Positions 25,658-33,372 of a stretch of 64,000 nt of DNA are shown one piece after another. The stretch comes from Streptomyces sp. LHD-70 (GTDB lineage Bacteria > Actinomycetota > Actinomycetes > Streptomycetales > Streptomycetaceae), in assembly GCF_031157275.1 (NCBI RefSeq), contig NZ_JAVIFW010000012.1:62001-126000 (forward strand), given 5' to 3'. A program made the translations under genes and the position numbers. Under the pieces are notes generated by a model, which was not told the DNA's origin, made no database searches, and was given only the letters and a program-made list of their open reading frames with translations. Positions within the stretch are counted from its first letter, which is position 1. Every line of letters starts with the position of its first letter.

Positions 25658-26926
25658 ATGAGAGGTATGGAGCAGCAGCCGCCCCCGGCCGACCCCACGC
25701 CGGGCCCCGAGTACCGGTGGCCCAGTCTGCTGCCCGCCGCCGTCGCCGCCGAACTCGACCCCGACCGGATCAGGAACGGCCGGGCCCGGCGCACCGTGCG
25801 CGACTGGATCGTCGACTTCGCCTGTTTCCTCACCGCCGTGCTCGTCGGCCTGGTCGGCGCCGAGGCGGTCGGCAGCAACCCGAACGTGCCCCCGGGCCTC
25901 GTCCGGGTCGACCACGCCGTCGGCGCCCTGGCCTGCGCCGCGGTCTGGCTGCGCCGCCGCTGGCCGGTCGGCCTGGCCATCGCGATGGTGCCGGTCAGCC
26001 TGGTCTCCGACACCGCGGGCGGCGCGGCCGTCGTGTCGATCTTCACCCTCGCCGTGCACCGGCCGTTCCGGTACGTCGCCTGGATCGGCGGCATCTCCGT
26101 GGCCGTCGTGCCGCTCTACTACTGGCTGCGGCCCGAGCCGGACCTGCCGTACGTGATCACGGTCGCCTTCGCCGTGCTGATGTCCGTCACCGTCATCGGC
26201 TGGGGCATGTTCGTACGCTCCCGGCGCCAGCTCCTGCTCAGCTTGCGCGAGCGCGCCGAACGCGCCGAGTCCGAGGCGGCGCTGCGCGCCAAGGAGGCCC
26301 AACGGCTCGCCCGCGAGGCCATCGCCCGCGAGATGCACGACGTACTGGCCCACCGGCTGACCCTGCTCAGCGTGCACGCGGGCGCCCTGGAGTTCCGGCC
26401 CGACGCCCCCGAGAAGGAGATCGCCCGCGCCGCCGGGGTGATCCGGGACAGCGCCCACGAGGCCCTTCAGGACCTGCGCGAGATCATCGGCGTCCTGCGC
26501 ACCGATGCCTCCGGTGACGAGGGCGGCCGACCCCAGCCCACCCTCGCCGCACTCGACGCCCTGGTCGCCGAGTCCCGCGCCGCCGGCATGAAGGTCGCCC
26601 TCGACAACCGCGTCGCCGACCCCGAGGCCGTCCCAGCCGGCGCCGGGCGCAACGCGTACCGCATCGCCCAGGAGGGGCTGACCAACGCCCGCAAACACGC
26701 GCCCGGCGCCGAGGTCACCGTCCGGGTGGCGGGCGCTCCCGGCGAGGGTCTGACCGTCGAGGTGCGCAACCCGGCCCCGCCCGGCGACGTGCCCGAGGTG
26801 CCCGGTTCGGGGCAGGGGCTGATCGGCCTCACCGAGCGCGCGACCCTCGCCGGGGGCCGCCTCACGCACGGCGCCGAGGGCGACGGCGGGTTCCGGATCG
26901 CCGCCTGGCTACCGTGGGCGCCATGA
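25658..26926 (+). CDS. Sensor histidine kinase (HisKA_3 type)
   Basis: This 422-residue kinase begins at ATG 25658. TAGATT at 25644-25649 lies 8 bp before the ATG, so the transcript may be leaderless; ATG 25667 is an alternative. Four or five membrane helices (~50-190) precede a coiled coil, the phospho-acceptor IAREMHDVLAHRLTLLSVHA (~220-240) and an HATPase domain (NAYRIAQEGLTNARKHAPG; GQGLIGLTERATLAGG). It is coupled to the response regulator by a 4-bp ATGA overlap. The signal sensed is unknown. Confidence 0.92.
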   Translation: MRGMEQQPPPADPTPGPEYRWPSLLPAAVAAELDPDRIRNGRARRTVRDWIVDFACFLTAVLVGLVGAEAVGSNPNVPPGLVRVDHAVGALACAAVWLRRRWPVGLAIAMVPVSLVSDTAGGAAVVSIFTLAVHRPFRYVAWIGGISVAVVPLYYWLRPEPDLPYVITVAFAVLMSVTVIGWGMFVRSRRQLLLSLRERAERAESEAALRAKEAQRLAREAIAREMHDVLAHRLTLLSVHAGALEFRPDAPEKEIARAAGVIRDSAHEALQDLREIIGVLRTDASGDEGGRPQPTLAALDALVAESRAAGMKVALDNRVADPEAVPAGAGRNAYRIAQEGLTNARKHAPGAEVTVRVAGAPGEGLTVEVRNPAPPGDVPEVPGSGQGLIGLTERATLAGGRLTHGAEGDGGFRIAAWLPWAP

Positions 26927-27609
26927 CCTCGAACCCGATCCGGCTGCTGCTCGTCGACGACGACCCTCTCGTACGCGCGGGCCTGTCCCTGATGTTCGGC
27001 GGCGCCGACGGCATCGAGATCGTCGGGGAGGCCGCCGACGGGGCCGAAGTCCCCGAGCGGGTCGCCGAGTTGAAGCCCGACGTCGTCCTGATGGACCTGC
27101 GCATGCCGAAGGTCGACGGCCTCACCGCCACCGAGCGGCTGCGGGTCCGTGAGGACGCTCCGCAGGTCGTCGTCCTCACCACCTTCCACGCCGACGAACA
27201 GGTCCTGCGCGCCCTGCGCGCGGGCGCCGCGGGCTTTGTCCTCAAGGACACCCCGCCCGCCGAGATCGTCACGGCGGTACGCCGCGTCGCCGCGGGCGAC
27301 CCGGTCCTCTCCCCGACTGTGACCCGCCAGCTGATCACGCGCGCGGCGGGCCCGGACACGTACACCGACCGCAGAAGCCGCGCCGAGGCCCGCCTCGCGG
27401 CCCTCGCGGACCGGGAGCGCGAGGTCGCCGTCGCGGTCGGCCGGGGCCACTCCAACGCGGAGATCGCGACCCGCCTCTACATGAGCGTCGCCACGGTCAA
27501 GGCCCACGTGAGCCGCATCCTGACGAAACTGGACCTCAACAACCGTGTGCAGATCGCGCTGTTGGCGCATGACGCGGGGTTGCTGGAGCCGACGGAGGAC
27601 GAGGGCTAG
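26923..27609 (+). CDS. NarL/LuxR-family response regulator
   Basis: This 228-residue protein has receiver motifs VDDDPLVRAG, DVVLMDLRMPKVDG (phospho-acceptor Asp) and GFVLKDTPPAEI (Lys). Its C-terminal HTH is LADREREVAVAVGRGHSNAE...ATVKAHVSRILTKL. ATG 26923 overlaps the kinase stop. No obvious target is adjacent. Confidence 0.93.
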   Translation: MTSNPIRLLLVDDDPLVRAGLSLMFGGADGIEIVGEAADGAEVPERVAELKPDVVLMDLRMPKVDGLTATERLRVREDAPQVVVLTTFHADEQVLRALRAGAAGFVLKDTPPAEIVTAVRRVAAGDPVLSPTVTRQLITRAAGPDTYTDRRSRAEARLAALADREREVAVAVGRGHSNAEIATRLYMSVATVKAHVSRILTKLDLNNRVQIALLAHDAGLLEPTEDEG

Positions 27610-27617
27610 GTATCCGT

Positions 27618-27631
27618 GCCCCGAAAGGGGC
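27618..27631 (+). terminator. Hairpin GCCCC-GAAA-GGGGC after the response regulator
   Basis: A compact tetraloop stem 8 bp after the TAG, followed by GCGGGGC. The CCCCGAAAGGGGCGCGGG string is a common 3'-end motif in Streptomyces. Confidence 0.6.
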
Positions 27632-27737
27632 GCGGGGCCTGAACGCGTCTGCCGGGACCCTCAGTTGCGGGTGGACGGATTCCAGCGGAAAAGGTTCCAG
27701 TCAGCTCGCAACGGCTCGATAAAGCACGAGGTCATTG

Positions 27738-27755
27738 GTCCCTTCAAGCAGGGAC
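27738..27755. promoter_or_regulatory. Inverted repeat upstream of the secreted glycine-rich protein
   Basis: GTCCCT-TCAAGC-AGGGAC is a perfect 6-bp-arm dyad about 100 bp before the GTG at 27853, in a markedly AT-richer stretch (27700-27850). Confidence 0.4.
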
Positions 27756-27852
27756 TTTGGTCCTGTGGCTTTTACGTCCCGAAATGATGGACTGTCACGG
27801 TCCGTTTGACCGACGGGCTTTGTTTTTCATCAACATGGGGAGAGTTGTGTCT

Positions 27853-28365
27853 GTGACCAAGTCCCGTCTTTTCCAGACGACTTGTGCCGCTGTGCTCGCG
27901 GGGGCTGTTCTGCTGGGGACCGCTCCGGCGGCATCGGCCCATTCGGGGGAAGCGGAACCGGTGAAGGTGGCCGCCGCCGGTGACGGAGGCGCGTATGTGG
28001 ACCTCGCCGCCCAGGGCTACACGTACGAGGAGGCGGTCGAGGCGTTCAAGGACTCCGACGTCGTCGAGGTGGTGCGGGGCGATCTGCCCGGTGACGAGGA
28101 GAGTCCGGTGCTGCGTGGGGTCAGCTTCGGCTGGTACGTCTACGTGAAGCTGAGCAAGTCCCAGGCCAAGGCCATCAACGCGGGTTCCGCGGCCACGGCG
28201 GCCGGCATCATCGGGGTCATCACCGGGGGGATCGGCGCCGCTGTCGCCGCGGGTGTCTACTCTTACATGGTCTCGCTCGGCAACGAGGGGATCGACAAAT
28301 GCAAGAAGGGTGTTGAGATGAAGTTCTCCTACACCGGCAGGCCCAAGGGCGTGAAGTGCTACTGA
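27853..28365 (+). CDS. Secreted protein with glycine-rich hydrophobic C-terminal helix (bacteriocin-like architecture)
   Basis: GTG 27853 has GGGGAGAG 8 bp upstream; earlier in-frame starts lack spacing. The 170-residue product begins VTKSRLFQTTCAAVLAGAVL with a signal peptide ending near AASAHS. A Glu/Asp/Ala-rich middle (~35-90) follows, then GWYVYVKLSKSQAKAIN, a long Gly/Ala/Ile segment (TAAGIIGVITGGIGAAVAAG, ~118-137) and a Lys-rich tail with two cysteines (IDKCKKG, GVKCY). An acidic pro-like region plus a cationic, glycine-zipper hydrophobic end is what some secreted pore-forming peptides look like. No family is recognised, so function is only a hypothesis. A small membrane protein follows 38 bp later. 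Confidence 0.65.
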   Translation: MTKSRLFQTTCAAVLAGAVLLGTAPAASAHSGEAEPVKVAAAGDGGAYVDLAAQGYTYEEAVEAFKDSDVVEVVRGDLPGDEESPVLRGVSFGWYVYVKLSKSQAKAINAGSAATAAGIIGVITGGIGAAVAAGVYSYMVSLGNEGIDKCKKGVEMKFSYTGRPKGVKCY

Positions 28366-28403
28366 GTGCTTGAGGGCGCCAGGTGAGAGAGGAGAAGAGG
28401 GAT

Positions 28404-28592
28404 ATGAAAGGCCGGACCTCGACAACCGTCGGTTTCCTCGTCGCGATCTTCGTGTTCTTTCTGGGGCTGCTCATCAGCGGTGAGCTGAATTCGAGCGACG
28501 GAAGCCTCATGGAATCGGTCCCCCTGTACTTGGCCATCGCCGTTCCAGGTGGGCTGTTGACCGCCTGGATCGCGTCCAGAGGGCGACGCTGA
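28404..28592 (+). CDS. Small two-helix membrane protein, possible partner/immunity protein
   Basis: ATG 28404 behind GGAGAAGAGG gives 62 residues; GTG 28383 would add seven. Two hydrophobic helices (TVGFLVAIFVFFLGLLISG, ~7-25; LYLAIAVPGGLLTAWIAS, ~40-57) flank a short polar loop. It sits directly downstream of the secreted glycine-rich protein and ahead of a terminator, so the two probably form a bicistronic unit. Confidence 0.6.
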   Translation: MKGRTSTTVGFLVAIFVFFLGLLISGELNSSDGSLMESVPLYLAIAVPGGLLTAWIASRGRR

Positions 28593-28606
28593 ACCACTGC
28601 CCTGCC

Positions 28607-28638
28607 GGGCCGCCCCCGCCGGAAGGCGAGGGCGGCCC
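28607..28638. terminator. Bidirectional terminator
   Basis: GGGCCGCCC (28607-28615) pairs with 28630-28638, extended inward by CGCC-GGAA-GGCG. It lies between convergent genes. Confidence 0.8.
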
Positions 28639-28645
28639 CGGGGCG

Positions 28646-29152
28646 TCAGTCCCGCAGTCGGAACGCCAGTTCCGTCTCCCACTTGTTCAAGTCCGGCTCC
28701 ACCCGCGGATCCGTCTTGTAGCTCTCCAGGCGGCAGGCCCACACCTCGCCCGCCTCCGTGCGCTCCACGTCCCAGGCGAGCCCCTTCGCCGTGCCCCACT
28801 TCAGGACTGTCGCCGTCACCGCGAACAGCTCGTCGGGGTGGCCGATATGACGTACCGTCACATACCGCCCGGCCGGCAGCGTACCCACGAACAGCTCGCC
28901 GTCCGGGACCCGGACCCGCTCGCCGACCGGCACCCCGGCCACCACCTCGAACTCCCGCGTACGGTCCTCCGGATCGAGCACCTCGTACTTGAAGAACGGG
29001 CCGTCGGCGATGGGGATGCCGCGTTCGCCGAGCCAGCCCACGATCTCCGGCAGCCGGTCCGCGAGCTGGCCGAACGTGTCCCAGCTGACCCGTCCCCTGA
29101 CCCCGACGAAGTGCTGTGCGGGGCGTTCTTCGATCCTCGGTTGGTTCGCCAT
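28646..29152 (-). CDS. GyrI-like / effector-binding domain protein
   Basis: This 168-residue protein consists of one GyrI-like (SOUL/Bacterial effector-binding) domain: EERPAQHFVGVRGRVSWDTF at the start, GPFFKYEVLD, FEVVAGVPVGERVRV and ELFVGTLPAGRYVTVRHIGH. There is no HTH, so it is a stand-alone ligand-binding domain. Such proteins bind or hydrolyse small aromatic/cationic compounds, or modulate topoisomerase; which applies is not readable. Confidence 0.8.
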   Translation of the reverse strand: MANQPRIEERPAQHFVGVRGRVSWDTFGQLADRLPEIVGWLGERGIPIADGPFFKYEVLDPEDRTREFEVVAGVPVGERVRVPDGELFVGTLPAGRYVTVRHIGHPDELFAVTATVLKWGTAKGLAWDVERTEAGEVWACRLESYKTDPRVEPDLNKWETELAFRLRD

Positions 29153-29213
29153 GCGCCGATCCTGCCGGGACGCGGCGCGGGGCGCACCCCGGCCGCGCGG
29201 ATCGGCCCGGCGA

Positions 29214-30532
29214 TCAGTCCGTCGGAGCCCCCGGCCAGGTGAAGGTCGCGACGGCCCCGGCGGGCAGCTCGTACGCCAGGGAGCGACCGGACTCCGTGAC
29301 GGAGAACGTCCGGGGCGCGTCGGCCGCGTTCACGACGACGGAGAACGTCCGGGGCGCGTCGGCCGCGTTCACGACGACGGAGAACGTCCGGGGCGCGTCG
29401 GCCGCGTTCACGACGACGGAGACCCGCTCGCCGTCCGGGTTCTCGAACGTGACGTTCTGCAGTCCGCCAGGGCCCTGGCTCGTCGAGGCGATGCGGTGGG
29501 CGCCCCGGTCCATGAACTTCGAGACGTGCCCGAGCACGTAGAACTCCGCGTTCTTCTCGGCCTTGCCGCCCGCGACCTGCACGACCCCGTTGCAGCGCTC
29601 GCCGCACAGGCCGAAGTGCGGGCCGCCCTTGTCGTCCAGGGCCATGTTCCACAGCACGACGGTCTCCGCGCCGGAGCGCAGGCTGCGTACGACCAGGTTC
29701 TCCGTCTGCCACTTGAGGGTGTCCGCGAACGTACGCGACGGGTCCTCGCTGTCGGTGCCCGAGCACTCCGTGAAGAACACCCCCTCACCCGCGCCCCGCA
29801 CCTGCTGCTACGCCTCGGGCCGCCCGCCGTAGCAGTGGAACGCGGCGCCCTGCACGCGCGCGATGTCCTTGGTCCTGTTGAGGACGTCGAGCGGGTAGTC
29901 GGGCCGGTCCCAGTTGTGGTCGTACGCGAAGAGCTGCGTGTCCAGGCCCGCCGCGGTCAGCCTAGCCTCCAACACCCGGAAAAAATCGGCCTGTTGGGCG
30001 GGCGACATGCCCATCGAGGGGTACGAGGTCTCGAAGAGCGGCTCGTTCTGCACGGTCAGGTCGTCCACGGGGACGCCGGCCTTCGCGTACGCCTGGAGCG
30101 TCTTCACCAGGTAGTCGGCGTACGCCTCGTACATCTCCGGCTTGAGCCCGCCGCCCTCCAGCTTGCCGCTGTCCTTCATCCAGGCGGGCGCCGACCACGG
30201 GCTGCCCATGACCCGCACCTGGGGGTTGAGCTGCTTCGCGGTGCGGACGAGCGGCAGGATCTCCTGCTCATCGCGGCCGATGGAGAAGGAGCCCTGGGTG
30301 TCCTCGTACGAGTAGTACGTGTGCCGAGGGTGCGCATCAGCGTGATGTCGTCCCGCCACCGGTGGTAGTGGTCGCAGGTCGCGTCGCCGTGGTCGCCGCC
30401 GTCGATGGTGCCGGGGGTGTGCGCGAAGGTGTCCCAGACGAAGTCGGCGGGGAGTTGGTGCGGGGGCTGGTGCAGGAGCTGGTGCTGGGGCTTGTGCTGG
30501 GGGGCCACGAATTCCCTTTCCTCAATGGTCAC
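29214..30532 (-). pseudogene. Broken glycoside hydrolase: GH1 N-terminal piece joined to a GH30 glucosylceramidase-like body with an amber codon
   Basis: From GTG 30532 (overlapping the permease-remnant stop) the frame encodes a Gln/Pro/His-rich lead, then [20 protein letters not shown] and [18 protein letters not shown], the start of a GH1 beta-glucosidase. At about 30325-30335 homology switches, in another frame, to GH30: [60 protein letters not shown] (acid/base Glu) and FHCYGGRPEA. There the frame meets TAG (29808-29810) and continues in frame as QQVRGAGEGVFFTECSG, with the nucleophile Glu. The C-terminal beta domain contains a 13-residue motif repeated three times. A deletion fusing two neighbouring hydrolase genes, followed by a nonsense mutation, is the simplest reading. 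Confidence 0.85.
29301..29417. repeat. Perfect 39-bp triplication in the GH30 remnant
   Basis: Three identical 39-bp units at 29301-29339, 29340-29378 and 29379-29417 encode VVVNAADAPRTFS three times in frame. Confidence 0.97.
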
Positions 30533-30706
30533 TTGACGGCCCCGGCGGTGAGACCGGCGACCAGATGGCGCTGGAGCAGCAGGAACCCGGCGACCACCGG
30601 AACGCTCACCACGAGCGAGGCGGCCATGACCTGGTTCCAGTACACGTCGATCTGGGTGGCGTAACCCTGCAGACCGACGGCGAGCGTGCGCGTCGTGTCG
30701 TTGGCC
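30529..30706 (-). pseudogene. Remnant: C-terminal end of a sugar ABC permease (MalG type)
   Basis: On the minus strand the sequence encodes [20 protein letters not shown], then [20 protein letters not shown] and [13 protein letters not shown] with TGA at 30529-30531. This is the conserved last ~55 residues of carbohydrate permeases. Further upstream the frame runs into the ROK promoter region, so the rest of the gene is gone. The following hydrolase GTG overlaps this stop, which shows they were one operon. Confidence 0.85.
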
Positions 30707-30744
30707 GCTCTCCGGGGGTGGCTCCGTTCGACTCGTGAACAGAC

Positions 30745-30769
30745 CTCACGGCTAAATTCAAGTCGTGAG
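30745..30769. promoter_or_regulatory. Putative ROK operator
   Basis: CTCACG (30745-30750) and CGTGAG (30764-30769) are inverted around an AT-rich centre (TAAATTC). The site lies between the lost sugar operon and the ROK regulator, about 80 bp from the ROK start. Confidence 0.5.
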
Positions 30770-30849
30770 TTAAGTAGTGAGGGAACGGTCCGTCAATACT
30801 TCGCGCACACGTTCCCGCCCGGGTAGGTTCACTCAGGGAAGGGGAGGCG

Positions 30850-32229
30850 ATGGTGGAAACGAACCGGCGTACGGTGCGCGACCTGCGGCGCACCAACCGC
30901 GCGGCGGTCCTGCACAAGCTGTACTTCGAAGGCCCGCTCAGCAGACAGGAGTTGGGCCCGCTCACCGGACTCAGCTCGGGCTCCGTCAGCAACGTGGCCG
31001 GCGAGCTGATCGCGGACGGCCTGGTCGAGGAGGCCGGCACCGTCGACTCGGACGGCGGCCGCCCGCGCACGCTCCTGCGCGTCGCCCCCGACAGCGGCCG
31101 CCTGGTCGGCGTGGACGTCGGCGAGACCCGCGTACGCGTCGAGCTGTTCGACCTGGCCCTGACCGAACTGGCCCGCGCCGAACTGCCGTTGCCGGAGCCG
31201 GGCGAGGGGCACGACGTGGAACGCGTGGTGCGGGCCGTGGTGGAAGGTTTGCGCGAAGTCACGCGCGGGGAGACCCGGCGGATCGTCGGCGTCGGCGTCG
31301 GCGTCCCCGGCATCGTCGACGCGGCGGGACCTGACGGCGCGGTGGTCCACGGGCAGACGGTGGGGTGGAACGCGGTGCCCCTGGAACGGCTGCTGCGGGC
31401 GGAGCTCGGGGTGCCCGATGACGTGATCGACGAGGACACCCTCCCCATCGACGACACCCTCCCCGTCGACGACACCCTCCTCGACGACGACACCCTCCTC
31501 GTCATCGACAACGGCGCCAAGACCCTCGGCCGGGCCGAGATGTGGTTCGGGGCCGGTCGCGGCGCGCGCAACGCCGTCATCACGCTCATCGGCTCCGGCG
31601 TCGGCGCCTGCGTGATCGCCGACGGCGTCCCCTACCAGGGCTCCGCCAGCAGCGCGGGCGAATGGGGGCACACCGTCCTGCGGGTCGGCGGCCGCCGCTG
31701 CCGGTGCGGGGCGCGCGGCTGCCTGGAGGCGTACGTCGGCGCGGAGGCCGTACTCGAACGGTGGCGCGAGGCGGGCGGGCGGCAGCGCTCACCGGACGAG
31801 GAGGACGGCCTCGCCCAGCTCCTCACCGAGGCCGCCGGGGTGACGGGCCCGGACTCGGCGGCCTCGGCGATCCTCGACGAGACCGCCGAGTACCTCGGCG
31901 CGGGCATCGCCGACCTCGTCAACCTCTTCAACCCGGAGCGCATCGTCGTCGCGGGCTGGGCCGGACTGCTGCTCGGCCCCCGCCTGCTGCCCGACGTACG
32001 GAAGGCGGCCGCCGCGTACGCGCTGCGCCACCCGTACGCGCAGACCACCATCGAACTGGGCAGGCTCGGCCCCGATGCGGTGACCGTCGGCGCCGCGACG
32101 CTTCCGCTGGCCCGGTTCCTGGACACCGGCGGCGCGGGTAGATTCACGCCCCGCCGCGACGAGCCCCGGGGCCCGCTGCCCCGGACCGGCCGCCGCACCA
32201 CCACCGAGCAGAGGAGATCCGCACGATGA
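30850..32229 (+). CDS. ROK-family transcriptional regulator
   Basis: This 459-residue protein has an N-terminal winged helix (NRAAVLHKLYFEGPLSRQEL ... GLSSGSVSNVAGELI, residues ~15-55). A ROK sugar-kinase-like domain follows with VGVDVGETRVRVELFD, the zinc-site segment GEWGHTVLRVGGRRCRCGARG (CxCGxxGC) and GVGACVIADGVPYQG. It would have repressed the adjacent, now decayed, sugar/glucoside operon. A 23-residue Asp/Thr/Leu repeat (DDTLPIDDTLPVDDTLL) is inserted just before the VIDNGAKTLG segment, inside the kinase-like core. The stop overlaps the following thioesterase start (ATGA). Confidence 0.88.
   Translation: MVETNRRTVRDLRRTNRAAVLHKLYFEGPLSRQELGPLTGLSSGSVSNVAGELIADGLVEEAGTVDSDGGRPRTLLRVAPDSGRLVGVDVGETRVRVELFDLALTELARAELPLPEPGEGHDVERVVRAVVEGLREVTRGETRRIVGVGVGVPGIVDAAGPDGAVVHGQTVGWNAVPLERLLRAELGVPDDVIDEDTLPIDDTLPVDDTLLDDDTLLVIDNGAKTLGRAEMWFGAGRGARNAVITLIGSGVGACVIADGVPYQGSASSAGEWGHTVLRVGGRRCRCGARGCLEAYVGAEAVLERWREAGGRQRSPDEEDGLAQLLTEAAGVTGPDSAASAILDETAEYLGAGIADLVNLFNPERIVVAGWAGLLLGPRLLPDVRKAAAAYALRHPYAQTTIELGRLGPDAVTVGAATLPLARFLDTGGAGRFTPRRDEPRGPLPRTGRRTTTEQRRSAR
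31435..31503. repeat. In-frame 15-18 bp repeats in the ROK regulator
   Basis: GACGACACCCTCC-type units recur four times (DEDTLPI, DDTLPV, DDTLLD, DDTLLV), enlarging a loop of the kinase-like domain. Confidence 0.85.
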
Positions 32230-32651
32230 CGCAGCCGCCCGCCCTCGACCTGGCCGCGGCCGAACAGGCCCTGGACTCGCAGCCGTTCAGCCGCCTCCTC
32301 CAGGCCAGGATCACCGCCTTCGGCGACGGCAGCGCCACCCTGGAGGTCGACGTCCGCGAGGAGCTGCGGCAGCAGAACGGACATCTGCACGGCGGCGTCG
32401 TCGCGTACGCGGCGGACAACGCCCTCACCTTCGCCGCGGGCACCACACTCGGCCCGGCCGTCCTGACCGGCGGCTTCTCCATCCAGTACGTACGGCCCGC
32501 ACGCGGGCGCATCCTCGTCGCACGCGCCGAGGTCGTACACAGCGGCCGCCGCCAGGCCGTGGTCCGCTGCGACCTGGTCACTGTCGACGACGCGGGCGAG
32601 GAGAAGCTGTGCGCCGTCGCCCAGGGCACCGTCCTGGCGGCGGGAGGCTGA
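32226..32651 (+). CDS. PaaI-type hot-dog thioesterase
   Basis: This 141-residue protein has the PaaI/YigI signature LRQQNGHLHGGVVAYAADNA (residues ~48-67), with the catalytic region HGG and Asp, then GGFSIQYVRPARG and VVRCDLVTVDDAGEE. It hydrolyses acyl- or aryl-acyl-CoA, frequently phenylacetyl-type. Its ATG overlaps the ROK stop, suggesting translation coupling even though the functional relation is unclear. Confidence 0.88.
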   Translation: MTQPPALDLAAAEQALDSQPFSRLLQARITAFGDGSATLEVDVREELRQQNGHLHGGVVAYAADNALTFAAGTTLGPAVLTGGFSIQYVRPARGRILVARAEVVHSGRRQAVVRCDLVTVDDAGEEKLCAVAQGTVLAAGG

Positions 32652-32656
32652 GGGCC

Positions 32657-33163
32657 GTGCAGCGCAGCATCGAGATCTGCACCGACGTCACCGGCCGTAC
32701 GGGCGGTGGCGAGGGTTTCCACTACCTCCGCTGGGGGTCCAAGATTGAGCTGTCCCTCGACTGCTTCGTCTGCGAACGGACCGCCCGCACCACGGTGTTG
32801 GAGGTCGGCGCCGAGCGCGCGGTGTGCAGCGGCAGCCGTGGCGGCCCCGTCGGCCACTACACCGCCGCCCGCATTGCCGCCTTCGACGTCACCTCGGGCG
32901 CCGACCAGCTGGCGCTCAGGGCCGTGGTCAGCTTCTGGTGGGCCCCGTTCACGGACTCCGCCTCCGGCCACCGCGCGGCCGCCCCGACCCTGCACCCCTG
33001 GGTCCGCCTGCACCTCGGCTACGACTGCCCGCAGGAGGGGGGCGCCTCGGGCTCGTTCGGCATCCAGACGAACATGGAACGCCCGGTCAGCGAGCCCTGC
33101 GCGCACTGCACCCGCCCGGTCGCGACGAGCACCCGCACGCCTACAATCCGGCTCCTGGACTGA
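32657..33163 (+). CDS. Conserved hypothetical protein with CxxC motifs
   Basis: GTG 32657, 6 bp after the thioesterase stop, gives 168 residues. Two CxxC pairs (LDCFVCERT ~40; EPCAHCTRP ~152) and two single Cys (AVCSGS, YDCPQEG) suggest a small zinc-binding fold. HPWVRLHLGYDC and SFGIQTNMERPV are probable core strands. No family is recognised beyond recurrent occurrence in Streptomyces. It probably shares the ROK-thioesterase transcript. Confidence 0.65.
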   Translation: MQRSIEICTDVTGRTGGGEGFHYLRWGSKIELSLDCFVCERTARTTVLEVGAERAVCSGSRGGPVGHYTAARIAAFDVTSGADQLALRAVVSFWWAPFTDSASGHRAAAPTLHPWVRLHLGYDCPQEGGASGSFGIQTNMERPVSEPCAHCTRPVATSTRTPTIRLLD

Positions 33164-33372
33164 GCGGCTCGAAAAAACTAGCCCCTCCGGCGTTTGAGGA
33201 GGGGGGTCCGGGGGCGGAGCCCCCGCAGCCGACGGCGGTCTTTCGGGAAGGGGCGGGGAGGGGAGAGAATCAGCCCGTCCGGCGCTTGAGGACGAGCCCG
33301 CAGGGCGATCGACGGCGCCCGAGCCGACGGCGCCCGAGCCGGCGGCACCCGAGCCGACGGGGCGCGGGACGA
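33164..33372. repeat. Intergenic Streptomyces-type repeats
   Basis: Two degenerate copies of the CCSTCCGGCGYTTGAGGA element (33181-33200 and 33274-33293) are followed by CGACGGCGCCCGAGC-type units (33306-33360) up to the convergent dehydrogenase stop. The first copy is adjacent to a GGGGTCCGGGGGCGGAGCCCCCG hairpin, a likely terminator. Confidence 0.65.

Noticed and set aside
29808-29810. Amber codon as programmed readthrough or pyrrolysine
   Set aside because: The gene is also truncated and fused at its 5' end and carries a fresh triplication, so plain decay is the simpler account. No pyrrolysine genes are seen.
33164-33372. Possible small gene or CRISPR in the repeat-rich gap after the CxxC protein
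   Set aside because: Repeats are degenerate, unevenly spaced and of a kind scattered in Streptomyces genomes. There are no spacers of constant length and no coding bias.
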